From positions 492,253 through 556,252 of the forward strand of contig NZ_JAEFCA010000003.1 in assembly GCF_016405855.1 (NCBI RefSeq): 64,000 nt of DNA, read 5' to 3'. The first letter of the stretch is position 1, and each line of letters opens with the position of its first letter. Shown here in pieces: positions 50,887-60,136 of this stretch. The notes beneath the pieces were generated by a model. The model did no database searches. It was given only the letters and a program-made list of their open reading frames with translations, and had not been told where the DNA came from. A program made the translations under genes and the position numbers. The DNA comes from Flavobacterium sp. IB48. Lineage in GTDB: Bacteria > Bacteroidota > Bacteroidia > Flavobacteriales > Flavobacteriaceae.

Positions 50887-51633
50887 ATGAGAAAGGAAGA
50901 ACGACAGCAGACAATTTTAGAATATTTATCTAAAGAACATCGGGTAACTTCGGTAGAATTAAGTGAGTATTTGAGTGTTTCTGAAGACACAATTAGACGT
51001 GATCTAAAAGAACTTTCAGATCAAGGGCTTTTAAAAGCTGTGCGTGGTGGTGCGGTTGCTCCTTCTCCAATGCCTTTGCATTACAGAAAAAGAGAAAAAC
51101 ACGATCTTGAAAACAAAAAGATTATTGCAGAAAAAGCAATTTCTTATCTAAAAGATGGTCAAGTAGTTTTTATTGATGGAGGAACAACTTCTTTGGCTCT
51201 TGTAGCAAGTTTTCCACATGATTTAAAACTCACTGTTATAACAAACAGTTTTCCTGTTGCTGTTTTGGTTGAAGATTTGCCCAACATTGAATTGATTTTT
51301 GCCGGAGGAAAAATGTGTAAAACCTCTTTTACAACTTCGAGCATGGAATCACTAGATTTTTTTAGAAGTTTTAGAGCAGATGTTTGCATTTTGGGAACAT
51401 GCGGTATCCATCATGAACGTGGTCTAACTGGAATTTTATACGACGATTCTCAAATCAAAAAAAATATGATTCAGAATTCGAATTTCATAATTGCTTTGGG
51501 TTCAAGTGAAAAAATCGATACCGGAGAAACTTATTTTGTTGCGCATTTAAAAGACATTGATGTTTTGGTAACTAATATTTCGCCTGACGAAGAAATATTA
51601 AAACCGTATAAAAAACAAGTAACGGTTCTTTAG
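50887..51633 (+). CDS. DeoR-family transcriptional regulator
   Basis: A 248-residue regulator. The N-terminal helix-turn-helix has ERQQTILEYLSKEHRV and SVSEDTIRRDLKELSDQGLLKAVRGGA, the DeoR signature. The C-terminal sensor domain is of the sugar-isomerase type (about 75-240, with VFIDGGTTSLAL and VITNSFPVAV) and should bind a phosphorylated sugar. The ATG at 50887 is chosen because an in-frame TTG at 50863 would put the operator-like site inside the gene. It is divergent from the nucleotidase. Confidence 0.9.
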   Translation: MRKEERQQTILEYLSKEHRVTSVELSEYLSVSEDTIRRDLKELSDQGLLKAVRGGAVAPSPMPLHYRKREKHDLENKKIIAEKAISYLKDGQVVFIDGGTTSLALVASFPHDLKLTVITNSFPVAVLVEDLPNIELIFAGGKMCKTSFTTSSMESLDFFRSFRADVCILGTCGIHHERGLTGILYDDSQIKKNMIQNSNFIIALGSSEKIDTGETYFVAHLKDIDVLVTNISPDEEILKPYKKQVTVL

Positions 51634-51642
51634 CCAAAACAA

Positions 51643-51681
51643 AAAAAGCCTTTCAGGATTTTACTCCCAAAAGGCTTTTTT
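51643..51681. terminator. bidirectional terminator between DeoR and TolC genes
   Basis: AAAAAGCCTT pairs with AAGGCTTTTT around a long, partly pairing loop, with A- and T-runs. It serves both converging genes. Confidence 0.78.
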
Positions 51682-51702
51682 ACTACAAATTAAGTGGCAA
51701 TT

Positions 51703-53154
51703 TTATTTCCATCCACCGCCCAAGTCTCTGTAAACATGGACTGCAGCATTTAATTGTTCTTTTTTAGTATCGATTAATTCCAATTTAGCTTCTAATGCAT
51801 CTCTCTGCGTCATTAAAACTTCGAAATAATCTACTCTTGCCGATTTAAACAAATCGTTTGAAACGTCAATAGAAGCATTTAAGGCATCAACTTGTTTTGA
51901 TTTAAGATCGTAACCTTTTTGAAGATTCTCAATCTTAGACATTTGATTTGACACTTCTAAATAAGCATTTAAAACCGTACGATCGTAATTGTATAATGCT
52001 TGAATTTGTCTTGCATTTGCACTTGCAAACTCTGCTTTAATTGCATTTCTATTAATCAAAGGCGCAACAAGATCTCCTGCCAATGAGTACAATAGCGATT
52101 CTGGCATTGTAAACAAATAAGAAGGTTTGAAAGCATTTACCCCAATTGCAGCTGTAATATCCAAAGAAGGATAAAACTCAGCACGAGCTACTTTTACATC
52201 TAATTTTGCTGCTACTAATTCTAGTTCTGCTTGTTTTACATCTGGACGATTCTCTAACAATTGAGAAGGAATTCCAGAACTTACAGCCGCTGGTAAAAGA
52301 CTTAAGAAATTAGTATTACTTGTTCTTTTAATTTCCTGCGGATATCTTCCAAGCAAAAAGTTGATCTTGTTTTCTGTTTCTTTTATCTGCTGTAAGATAT
52401 CAAACTCCATACTTTGCGAAGTTAAAACCTCAGCTTCAAATTTCTTAACTCCAAGTTCTGTTGCTCTTGCAGCTTGTTTTTGAACTTTTACAATTTCTAA
52501 AGCATTAGTTTGCAATTTGATAGTTTGTTTTACAATATCTAATTGATTATCTAAAGCTAATAATTCATAATACGAATCGGCAACTTCGGCAATAAGGTTT
52601 GTAATAACAAAATTTTTACCTTCAACAGTAGCCAAATATCTATTTAAAGCTGCTTTTTTAGAATTGCGAAGTTTTTTCCAAATATCTACTTCCCAGTTTG
52701 CATAAGCGGCAATAGTAAAATCTCCAAGCGGATCTGGCATCTCTTTACCTGGTTTAATTTCAGTTGTAGCATCACCCGCTCCTTGACTTGTATATCTACC
52801 CACTTTTTCTACTCCAGCTCCAGCACGTAAACCTGCAGTTGGCAGTAAAAGTCCTTTTTTTACACGAATATCATTCTTTGCGATTTCTATTTCCTGTAAA
52901 GTAATATTTAGTTCTTGGTTATTTTTAAGAGCAGCATCAATTAAATCAACTAGATTCTGATCTTTAAAATAATCTTTCCAGTTTAATGCCGCTGTATTAT
53001 TGTTTGCATCTTGTGTTTGAACAGTTGCACCAAACGAATCAGGAACTGGCGTACTTGTAGTTACTGCTGCTTCAGGTGCAGGGGTTTTACACCCTGCAAC
53101 TGCTAGACATGCAGCTAATACAATACTATATTGATATGTTTTAACTTTATACAT
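51703..53154 (-). CDS. outer-membrane channel of an RND efflux system (OprM/NodT type)
   Basis: A 483-residue outer-membrane lipoprotein. The lipobox is AVAGC near residue 22, followed by a Pro/Thr linker. Two TolC-type repeats follow (LIDAALKNNQELNITLQEIEIAKNDIRVKKG and NRPDVKQAELELVAAKLDVKVARAEFYPSLD, each split across the chain). NRPDVKQAE is the NodT-family signature. It completes the pump encoded by the two genes upstream and overlaps the RND gene by 8 nt. An ATG four codons upstream would deepen the overlap and is less likely. Confidence 0.92.
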   Translation of the reverse strand: MYKVKTYQYSIVLAACLAVAGCKTPAPEAAVTTSTPVPDSFGATVQTQDANNNTAALNWKDYFKDQNLVDLIDAALKNNQELNITLQEIEIAKNDIRVKKGLLLPTAGLRAGAGVEKVGRYTSQGAGDATTEIKPGKEMPDPLGDFTIAAYANWEVDIWKKLRNSKKAALNRYLATVEGKNFVITNLIAEVADSYYELLALDNQLDIVKQTIKLQTNALEIVKVQKQAARATELGVKKFEAEVLTSQSMEFDILQQIKETENKINFLLGRYPQEIKRTSNTNFLSLLPAAVSSGIPSQLLENRPDVKQAELELVAAKLDVKVARAEFYPSLDITAAIGVNAFKPSYLFTMPESLLYSLAGDLVAPLINRNAIKAEFASANARQIQALYNYDRTVLNAYLEVSNQMSKIENLQKGYDLKSKQVDALNASIDVSNDLFKSARVDYFEVLMTQRDALEAKLELIDTKKEQLNAAVHVYRDLGGGWK

Positions 53155-56100
53155 GATTGTTATCAATTTCTTCTGTTAATGGGTTTTCTTCTTCATGTTT
53201 TACCAATTTGTGTTTTTCGGCAATTTTAGCAAATATGAAATACAAGCCCGGAATTACAAAGACACCACAAATGGTTCCAATAAGCATACCTCCTGCCGCC
53301 GCAGTACCAATTGTTCTGTTACCTATTTTACCTGGACCAGTTGCAAATGCAAGCGGTAATAAACCAGCAATAAAGGCAAACGAAGTCATCAAAATTGGAC
53401 GGAACCTTGCTTTTGCTCCTTCCATTGCTGCATCCAAAACAGATTTTCCTGCTGCATGTCTCTGGATCGCAAACTCGACAATCAACACGGCATTCTTACC
53501 TAATAAACCGATAAGCATTACCATGGCAACCTGAGCATAGATATTGTTTTCTAATCCTGTTAATTTCAATAAAAGGAAAGCTCCAAAAATACCCGCTGGT
53601 AAAGAAAGAATTACTGACAATGGCAAAATAAAACTTTCGTATTGAGCTGCTAATACCAAGTAAACGAATCCTAAACAGATTAAGAATACCCAAATAGCTT
53701 GATTACCTTGTGCCACCTCATCGGCAGAAATACCTGCCCAGTCAATGTCATATCCTCTCGGCAATTTTTCAGCAGCTACTTTCTGAATCACTTTAATAGC
53801 TGTACCAGAACTAAATCCTGGAGCTGGCGAACCACTAATTTGTGTTGAGGTATACATGTTATGACGTGTGATTTCTGAAAGTCCATACACTTTTTCTAAT
53901 TTCATAAAAGCAGAATAAGGCACCATTTCATCACGGTCGTTTTTAACATACAATTTCAAGATATCATCTGGCTGTGCACGATATTCTGGCGAAGCCTGAA
54001 CAATTACTTTATAGTTAATACCAAATTTAATAAAACTGATTTCGTAATTACTTCCCACAAGAGTTGACAGCGTATTCATGGCATTTTCAATAGAAACACC
54101 TTTTTGCTGTGCCAAGTCGTTATCAACTTTCATCATGTATTGAGGGAAACTAGAACTGTAGAAACTAAATACGTTTGACAATTCTGGCTGTTTGTTTAAT
54201 TCAGCCACAAACTCATTATTTACCTGTTCCATTTTCTTGTAATCTACAGAACCTGTTTTATCTAGTAAGCGAAGTTCAAATCCTCCAGCAGCACCATATC
54301 CTGGTACAGCAGGCGGTTGGAAAAATTCGATATTAGCTCCTGTAATATCTTTACATTTTTCCTCCATTTCATGCATGATCTCCAAAACAGATTCTTTTCT
54401 GTCGCTCCAGTCTTTAAGGTTAACCAAACAAGTTCCAGAGTTAGATCCTGTACCTTCAGATAAAATCTCATAACCTGCCAATGAAGAAACCGATTTTACT
54501 CCATCAATATCTTCTGCAATTTTTTGAACTCGTTCTGCAATACTATTAGTTCTTTCTAAAGATGAACCTGGTGGTGTCTGAATTACAGCATAAAACATTC
54601 CTTGGTCCTCATTCGGAATAAAACCAGAAGGAACATTGCTACTAATGATCCATGTTCCAGCACAGAAACCTAAAAGCGCTACAATTGTAACCACTCTTCT
54701 GTCAACAATTTTACCTAATAGGTTTTGATATTTACCTTGTGCTAAATTGAATTTTTCGTTGAAAGCATCAATAAATCTATTTGCAGGAGTTTTCTTTTTA
54801 GGTACGCCGTGGTTATTTTTTAGCATCATCGCACAAAGTGCAGGCGTTAAAGTCAAGGCCACAATACCAGAAAGAATAATCGCAGTTGCCATAGTTACAG
54901 AGAATTGTCTGTAGAATACTCCAACAGGTCCCGACATGAACGCAACCGGAATAAATACTGCAGCCATTAAGAATGTAATTGCAATAATAGCTCCCGCAAT
55001 CTCGTGCATGGCTTGTTTAGTTGCTTTAAATGGCGAGAGATGTTCTTCTTCCATCTTGGCGTGGACGGCCTCAATAACCACAATCGCATCATCGACCACG
55101 ACCCCAATCGCTAATACAAGTGCGAATAGCGTAATTAAGTTCAACGAAATATCAAAAAACGTCATGAACACAAACGTTCCTACCAATGATACTGGAACCG
55201 CGATAGCCGGAATAACCGTAGAACGCCAGTCTCCTAAGAAAAGGAAAACTACTAAACCAACCAGAATAAATGCCTCAACAAGAGTGTGAATTACTTTTTC
55301 GATAGAAGCATCAAGGAATTTAGAAACGTCATATGAAATTTCGTAATCCATTCCTTTTGGAAATCTTTGTTTGATTTTTTCCAGTTTTGCTTTTACCTCT
55401 TCAATAACCTGATTCGCATTACTTCCAAATGATTGTTTTAATACGATTGCTGCTGATGGTTTTCCATTCAAATTAGAATAGATATCATACATCGAGCTTC
55501 CAAATTCAACTTTAGCAACATCTTTCAATCTTAAAAGCTCTCCATTTGGATTTGCTTTTACCACAATATTCTCATATTGCTCTTTTGTTGTATAACGCCC
55601 AGAATATTTCAATACATATTCGAATGCTTGAGAACGTTTACCAGAACTTTCACCCGTTTTACCAGGAGAAGCTTCCAAACTCTGACTTGATAATGCTTCC
55701 ATTACCTCATCAGCAGAAATTTTATAAGCCAACATACGGTCCGGTTTTAACCAGATACGCATTGCATATTCACGTGTTCCTAAGATATCTCCAGAACCAA
55801 TACCATTTACCCTTTTTAATTCAGAAAGTACGTTAATATCGGCATAGTTATACAAGAACTTCATGTCGGTATTTTTGTCTGTACTGTAAAGGTTCACGTA
55901 CATCAACATACTCGGTACTTCTCGTGTAATTTTAATACCCTCACGAATTACCAAAGGAGGAAGTTTATTGGTAACAGAAGCCACACGGTTCTGAACGTTA
56001 ATTGCAGCTTGGTTAGGATCTGTACCTAAGTTAAAAACTACTTTGATTGTTGCTTCACCATCGTTTCCGGCATCTGAAGCCATATATTTCATTCCCGGAA

Positions 56101-56314
56101 CACCATTTAAGGCTCTTTCCAAAGGAATAACAACTGCCTTGATCATCAACTCACCGTTAGATCCAGGATAATCTGCCGTAACGTTAACCATTGGAGGTGA
56201 AATTGTCGGGAATTGTGTAATTGGTAAATTTAAAACCGACAATATCCCTAAAAAGACAATAATCAACGATATCACTATCGAAAGAACAGGTCTTTGAATA
56301 AATTTATTAAACAT
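53147..56314 (-). CDS. RND multidrug efflux transporter (HAE1 family)
   Basis: A 1055-residue inner-membrane pump with 12 predicted helices and two large periplasmic loops. The start FIQRPVLSIVISLIIVFLG, the helix-4 proton-relay motif VLAIGVVVDDAIVVIEAV with Asp-Asp, and GLLGKNAVLIVEFA near the C-terminus are typical of AcrB/MexB. It exports hydrophobic compounds by proton antiport with the adaptor at 56349 and the channel at 51703. The three genes form one operon. No local regulator of the usual TetR or MarR kind is adjacent. Confidence 0.95.
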   Translation of the reverse strand: MFNKFIQRPVLSIVISLIIVFLGILSVLNLPITQFPTISPPMVNVTADYPGSNGELMIKAVVIPLERALNGVPGMKYMASDAGNDGEATIKVVFNLGTDPNQAAINVQNRVASVTNKLPPLVIREGIKITREVPSMLMYVNLYSTDKNTDMKFLYNYADINVLSELKRVNGIGSGDILGTREYAMRIWLKPDRMLAYKISADEVMEALSSQSLEASPGKTGESSGKRSQAFEYVLKYSGRYTTKEQYENIVVKANPNGELLRLKDVAKVEFGSSMYDIYSNLNGKPSAAIVLKQSFGSNANQVIEEVKAKLEKIKQRFPKGMDYEISYDVSKFLDASIEKVIHTLVEAFILVGLVVFLFLGDWRSTVIPAIAVPVSLVGTFVFMTFFDISLNLITLFALVLAIGVVVDDAIVVIEAVHAKMEEEHLSPFKATKQAMHEIAGAIIAITFLMAAVFIPVAFMSGPVGVFYRQFSVTMATAIILSGIVALTLTPALCAMMLKNNHGVPKKKTPANRFIDAFNEKFNLAQGKYQNLLGKIVDRRVVTIVALLGFCAGTWIISSNVPSGFIPNEDQGMFYAVIQTPPGSSLERTNSIAERVQKIAEDIDGVKSVSSLAGYEILSEGTGSNSGTCLVNLKDWSDRKESVLEIMHEMEEKCKDITGANIEFFQPPAVPGYGAAGGFELRLLDKTGSVDYKKMEQVNNEFVAELNKQPELSNVFSFYSSSFPQYMMKVDNDLAQQKGVSIENAMNTLSTLVGSNYEISFIKFGINYKVIVQASPEYRAQPDDILKLYVKNDRDEMVPYSAFMKLEKVYGLSEITRHNMYTSTQISGSPAPGFSSGTAIKVIQKVAAEKLPRGYDIDWAGISADEVAQGNQAIWVFLICLGFVYLVLAAQYESFILPLSVILSLPAGIFGAFLLLKLTGLENNIYAQVAMVMLIGLLGKNAVLIVEFAIQRHAAGKSVLDAAMEGAKARFRPILMTSFAFIAGLLPLAFATGPGKIGNRTIGTAAAGGMLIGTICGVFVIPGLYFIFAKIAEKHKLVKHEEENPLTEEIDNNHV

Positions 56315-56348
56315 TTTTGTATATTTTAATGATTAAAACCCAGTAAAC

Positions 56349-57431
56349 CTATTCTGCTTTTAAGCGTAAATTATTGATTACTTTGTTAGGAGATTGGTAA
56401 TCGTATTTAATCTTGTCGTTTTCTTTTACTTTCTGAACACCTTCAAGTAAGATTTTATCATTCTCTGTAATACCGCTTCTGATTACATACAAATCAGGAA
56501 TCTCTCCCGTAATAGTGATTTCTCTTGAGCTTACTTTATCATCTTTACCTATTACAAAAACATATTTTTTATCCTGTATTTCGTAAGTTGCTTTTTGTGG
56601 AATTATGATAGCATTCTTAAGAGGAACATTCATCTGAACTTGTCCTGTTTCTCCATTTCTAAGTAATTTTCCAGAATTAGGGAATCTTGCTCTGAAAGCA
56701 ATATTTCCGGTTTCATTATTAAATTCACTTTCTATAACTTCAACATTTCCTTTCTCTTTGAAAATATCTCCATTAGCCAAAACTAAATTCACCTTATTAT
56801 CAGCACGATCCTTTATATTCGTTTCATAGCTAATATATTCTGGTTCAGAAACATTGAAGTATGCAAACATCTGACTGTTGTCTGAAAGACTCGTCAACAA
56901 TTCCCCTTCATCAATTAAACTTCCTAGTTTTAAAGGAATACGGTCAATTGTTCCATCAAATGGAGCTCTAATTTCTGTGAATGATAAATGTAATTTTGCT
57001 AGTGCCACTTCAGCTTTTGCAGATTGTAATTTTGCTTGAGCAACACTCAATTCGTTTTTAGAAACGATATTTTTATCAGCCAATAATTTTGAATTTTGCA
57101 ATTCAATTTCTGCCGATTTTTGTTCAGCTTGTGCTTTAAGCAATTCAGACTGATACATGTTTGGCATAATTTTGAACAACAGCTGTCCTTTTTTTACAAA
57201 TTGCCCTTCATCAACATATATATTTTGTAAAAAACCTTTTTCTTGGGCACGAAGTTCGATATTTCGAACTGATTTTATTTGTGAAACGTATTCTTTGGTA
57301 AATGAAGTATCAATTTTAACCGGATTAGTAACGGTAAATTTTTCAACTTCTTCTTTTTCTTCTTTTTTAGATGTACAGCTCGTTAAGCACACCAAGGCCA
57401 TTAAGCCTGTGAACACAATGATTTTTTTCAT
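56349..57431 (-). CDS. RND periplasmic adaptor (MexA/AcrA type)
   Basis: A 360-residue adaptor lipoprotein: lipobox LTSC near residue 19, then a Lys/Glu linker, lipoyl halves (EKGFLQNIYVDEGQFVKKG; FTEIRAPFDGTIDRIPLKLG), an alpha-hairpin between them (about 100-150), and the beta-barrel and membrane-proximal domains ending near NLRLKAE. It is the first gene of the efflux operon, 34 nt before the RND gene. Substrate is not predictable. Confidence 0.93.
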   Translation of the reverse strand: MKKIIVFTGLMALVCLTSCTSKKEEKEEVEKFTVTNPVKIDTSFTKEYVSQIKSVRNIELRAQEKGFLQNIYVDEGQFVKKGQLLFKIMPNMYQSELLKAQAEQKSAEIELQNSKLLADKNIVSKNELSVAQAKLQSAKAEVALAKLHLSFTEIRAPFDGTIDRIPLKLGSLIDEGELLTSLSDNSQMFAYFNVSEPEYISYETNIKDRADNKVNLVLANGDIFKEKGNVEVIESEFNNETGNIAFRARFPNSGKLLRNGETGQVQMNVPLKNAIIIPQKATYEIQDKKYVFVIGKDDKVSSREITITGEIPDLYVIRSGITENDKILLEGVQKVKENDKIKYDYQSPNKVINNLRLKAE

Positions 57432-57605
57432 GATTTAGTTTGGAAATTAAGCGATTGAATGCTTTGGAATGAAAATTCCTTTGGATGTTAAAATGCATCA
57501 GTCAGCCGTAGCCCAGACCTTAACTTTCATATAAGCAGAAGTAGAAAAATATACAACAGCAAGATACGCAGATCGTAACTCAGGTAACCGATGTATATTG
57601 TAAAA

Positions 57606-57983
57606 TCAAATTCTTAGTACTCTCTGAGTAATGTAGATAGGATTTGAATGCCCAAAAACAGGCGTAGAAATTTTAAAACGATTTGAATCATTCGCTGCAG
57701 ACTGATCTGAAAGTGCCAGATACAAAGCGTCTACCAAACTATACGAAGCAGTAAAATACTTATTCGTAAGTAAATTAATATCATCACCGCCTCCTAGAAG
57801 ATCTTCTTCAAGATCGATATCAGCATCTTCAATTACAGAACTACCGCGATCTTGACTAGTGAACTTAACTCTATGTTTATGTTCAAAATTGTGATGATGT
57901 GAAAGTGTACTAGCATTAAGATATTGGCCTCCGCCGAACAGAAGCAAATTCATGAATACTAAAAATACTATTAACTTTCTCAT
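57606..57983 (-). CDS. hypothetical secreted acidic protein
   Basis: A 125-residue protein with a signal peptide (RKLIVFLVFMNLLLFGGGQ), a His-rich patch (LSHHHNFEHKHR) and an acidic patch (EDADIDLEEDLLGGGDD). The C-terminus is ordinary and ends QRVLRI. I do not recognise the family. The His patch could bind metal. It lies 174 nt upstream of the efflux operon on the same strand, so it might be cotranscribed with it, and 73 nt upstream of its start is a LacI-like palindrome. Confidence 0.6.
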   Translation of the reverse strand: MRKLIVFLVFMNLLLFGGGQYLNASTLSHHHNFEHKHRVKFTSQDRGSSVIEDADIDLEEDLLGGGDDINLLTNKYFTASYSLVDALYLALSDQSAANDSNRFKISTPVFGHSNPIYITQRVLRI

Positions 57984-58055
57984 TTGGGTGCGAAAGTAGT
58001 AAAAGAATTAAAACAAAAAAAGATTTTTTAAGAAGGTTTAACAATTACATAAAAC

Positions 58056-58067
58056 GAAAACGTTTTC
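58056..58067. promoter_or_regulatory. 12-bp palindrome GAAAACGTTTTC
   Basis: The perfect palindrome GAAAACGTTTTC with central ACGT lies 73 bp before the secreted acidic protein. LacI/GalR-type operators have this form (central CG with AT-rich arms). No LacI-family gene is in the window. Confidence 0.4.
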
Positions 58068-58151
58068 ATTCGTTTAATATTTAGCAATATTCTAGTCTAT
58101 TATCTTACAATTATTACCATATATTTAAAAACCAACTATTTAGAACTAAAC

Positions 58152-58559
58152 TCAAAAAAGAATAATTTCCATAATTGTAAACTCTTGACCCGCTTTTTCA
58201 AAAGTTTTAAAAGTATTTTTCATTCCAAATTTCTCGTAAAATGCTTTTTTATTGGTTCTAGCATTGCACCAAACTTTTTTCAGTCCCTTCTTTTTCGCAA
58301 ATTCCAGTATTTGTATTAAAAGCTCAGAGGCAATTCCTTTTCCCTGGTATTCTTCTAAAGTTGCGAGTTTTCTAAACTGCATTTCTTCTCCTTCAATAAA
58401 ACATGAAACTATAGAAACTAATTTATTTTCTTCAAAAACTCCAAAATGAAATCCTAAATCATCTTCTTTAAGTTGGACAAATTCAAAAGGTTGATCTGGC
58501 CACATTACCTCGTGTCTTATCTGCCAAGTATCGGACGCGTTTATTGTTTTAATTTCCAT
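58152..58559 (-). CDS. GNAT-family N-acetyltransferase
   Basis: A 135-residue acetyltransferase with the acetyl-CoA motif A as FRKLATLEEYQGKGIASELL (the R/Q-x-x-G-x-G/A loop is YQGKGIA) and motif B GLKKVWCNARTNKKAFYEKFGM. Size and layout suit a small-molecule or protein-N-acetyltransferase of the GNAT fold. The substrate is unknown and the gene stands alone. Confidence 0.88.
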   Translation of the reverse strand: MEIKTINASDTWQIRHEVMWPDQPFEFVQLKEDDLGFHFGVFEENKLVSIVSCFIEGEEMQFRKLATLEEYQGKGIASELLIQILEFAKKKGLKKVWCNARTNKKAFYEKFGMKNTFKTFEKAGQEFTIMEIILF

Positions 58560-58731
58560 ATTTCTTAAATCTTCTCAAAAATAATTCATTTTGAATTGAT
58601 TGTAAAAAAGCAAAGAAAAAATATTGATGTTGTTAATTTTCAAAACATTACAAAAAAATAAAACAGATAAATCATTCATTTTTAATCTATTATGCTTATT
58701 TTTATAGTACCAAAATCAAATAAACCCTGTT

Positions 58732-59298
58732 ATGAAAAAATTCTTTTTAGTAGCATTTTTATGTATTTGTGCAAATGGATTTGCACAGTTAATACAAATC
58801 GGACCACAAATTTCGACAAATATTACTTCTGTTAATACCAAAAATTTCAGCTCCGACCATACTAATACAGGAATTGGCGCTGCAGCATTTGCTAGGTTAA
58901 ATCTTGCACTTTTTTATGCTCAGGGAGAATTTGGATATGCTCAAACCAATTTTAGTGTTTATCAAGATGCCATTGGAGAAACCGAATTTAAACTTGCAGG
59001 AACAGATGCGTCATTAATTGCAGGGCTTAAAATTATTCCGCTTGGCAAATTGGGAAATGTAAGGCTTTTTGTTGGGTACAACTGGAAAAATTATTCTGAT
59101 ATAAGTAGAAGCAATAATCTCAATTCTGTAACATTCGAAAAAAACAATCACAGTATTCTTGGAGGCGTTGGGGTTGATGTCTGGAGATTGACTTTTGATT
59201 TAAGATATCTTGCGGGACTTAGTGATATTGACGCTTCTAGTAATGGCGAAATCAAAACTGGGGTTACAAATTTTTCGCTTGGATTTAAATTTCTATAA
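58732..59298 (+). CDS. outer-membrane beta-barrel protein (PorT-like fold)
   Basis: A 188-residue secreted protein: signal peptide (KKFFLVAFLCICANGFAQ) followed by alternating strands (IGPQISTNITSV, ARLNLALFYAQGEFGYAQT, LIAGLKIIPLGKLGNVRLFVGYNW) and a C-terminal strand ending FSLGFKFL, with Phe/Leu at the end as in outer-membrane barrels. It resembles the small PorT/OmpW-like barrels common in flavobacteria. Function unknown. It converges on the TPR gene at 59364. Confidence 0.75.
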   Translation: MKKFFLVAFLCICANGFAQLIQIGPQISTNITSVNTKNFSSDHTNTGIGAAAFARLNLALFYAQGEFGYAQTNFSVYQDAIGETEFKLAGTDASLIAGLKIIPLGKLGNVRLFVGYNWKNYSDISRSNNLNSVTFEKNNHSILGGVGVDVWRLTFDLRYLAGLSDIDASSNGEIKTGVTNFSLGFKFL

Positions 59299-59301
59299 AA
59301 A

Positions 59302-59333
59302 TGCCTCCAAATAGTATCTAACTTTTTGGAGGC
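59302..59333. terminator. hairpin between converging genes
   Basis: TGCCTCCAA pairs perfectly with TTGGAGGCA around a 14-nt loop. Weak T-runs lie farther off, so it is a probable, not certain, bidirectional terminator. Confidence 0.65.
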
Positions 59334-59363
59334 AGTTCAAATAATTCTCTTTTTTATTTATTT

Positions 59364-59978
59364 CTAGATTTTAATGTAATAACTTTCTTCATTATTACCT
59401 TCAATCTTTTCTACTCTTTCTATTCTTTTAACAGCAACATTCACAACATGAAGCACATTTGCTCTTTCATCGATATTGCAATTCCAAATTGTTCCGTCTG
59501 AAAGTATAATTTCTGAAAATAATGAGACTGTATTATTTGAATCATTATAAATTAAGTTTTCTGTTTTTATCATTTTTTTTATTTTAGTCTTTTTGTCGAC
59601 TTCAAAAAACAATATTGAATCTTCTTTAATTTCAATCACTTCATCAAATAAAGTTTCACCAGTAGAATCATCTAATGCAGATACCCAAACTGGCTGGTTT
59701 CCTGAACGTTTCCAAGTTCCAATTGCTTGATCTAAAATTTCCTTTCTTAAAACCTCACGTAATGTATCTACCATTTTCCCTGATTCTTGAGCGATCTCAT
59801 TTTCAGGTTTAATTTTAGCTGCTAAAGAAAACAAATCGATAGCTTTTACAAAATCGGCTTTCTTATAGTAGGAAACAGCTAGTTCATATTTATTTTTTTG
59901 AAATGTTGCCTTTTGATCATTTTGTCCAAAAAACTGAAAGGTAGTTAGTAAAACAAGTAGGACAAATGTATTTTTCAT
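59364..59978 (-). CDS. TPR-containing secreted protein under palindrome copy 3
   Basis: A 204-residue protein with a signal peptide (KNTFVLLVLLTTFQFFGQ), one TPR-like pair (YELAVSYYKKADFVKAIDLFSLAAKIKPENE, split across the chain) and a second, beta-rich domain (GTWKRSGNQPVWVSAL, LFDEVIEIKEDSILFFEV). Function unknown. Its promoter region carries the perfect palindrome TACGGTTTTCCGTA 22 bp before a -7-like box, the same layout as the operons at 39681 and 43269, so it may belong to the same regulon although it lies 20 kb away. Confidence 0.72.
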   Translation of the reverse strand: MKNTFVLLVLLTTFQFFGQNDQKATFQKNKYELAVSYYKKADFVKAIDLFSLAAKIKPENEIAQESGKMVDTLREVLRKEILDQAIGTWKRSGNQPVWVSALDDSTGETLFDEVIEIKEDSILFFEVDKKTKIKKMIKTENLIYNDSNNTVSLFSEIILSDGTIWNCNIDERANVLHVVNVAVKRIERVEKIEGNNEESYYIKI

Positions 59979-60002
59979 GTTATTTTGTTTTTTTAGGGCA
60001 TG

Positions 60003-60046
60003 CTAACATAATATATTTTACACAAATCCTTTTACGGTTTTCCGTA
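60003..60046 (-). promoter_or_regulatory. palindrome plus -7 box, copy 3 (candidate response-regulator promoter)
   Basis: TACGGTTTTCCGTA (60033-60046) is a perfect palindrome. On the minus strand 22 bp separate it from TATGTTAG (60003-60010), one mismatch from TAnnTTTG. The 22-bp spacing is the same as in the copies at 39681 and 43269, although the spacer sequence is different. Confidence 0.7.
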
Positions 60047-60075
60047 TTTTTAATATTTATAATTATTTTAAATAA

Positions 60076-60110
60076 AAAATGCCACTTCATTAAAATAAAA
60101 TGGCATTTTT
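60076..60110. terminator. bidirectional terminator after the M1 peptidase gene
   Basis: AAAAATGCCA pairs with TGGCATTTTT around a loop of about 16 nt, with A- and T-runs on both sides. Confidence 0.8.
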
Positions 60111-60136
60111 AAACATATCGTTAAACTTCAACTAGT

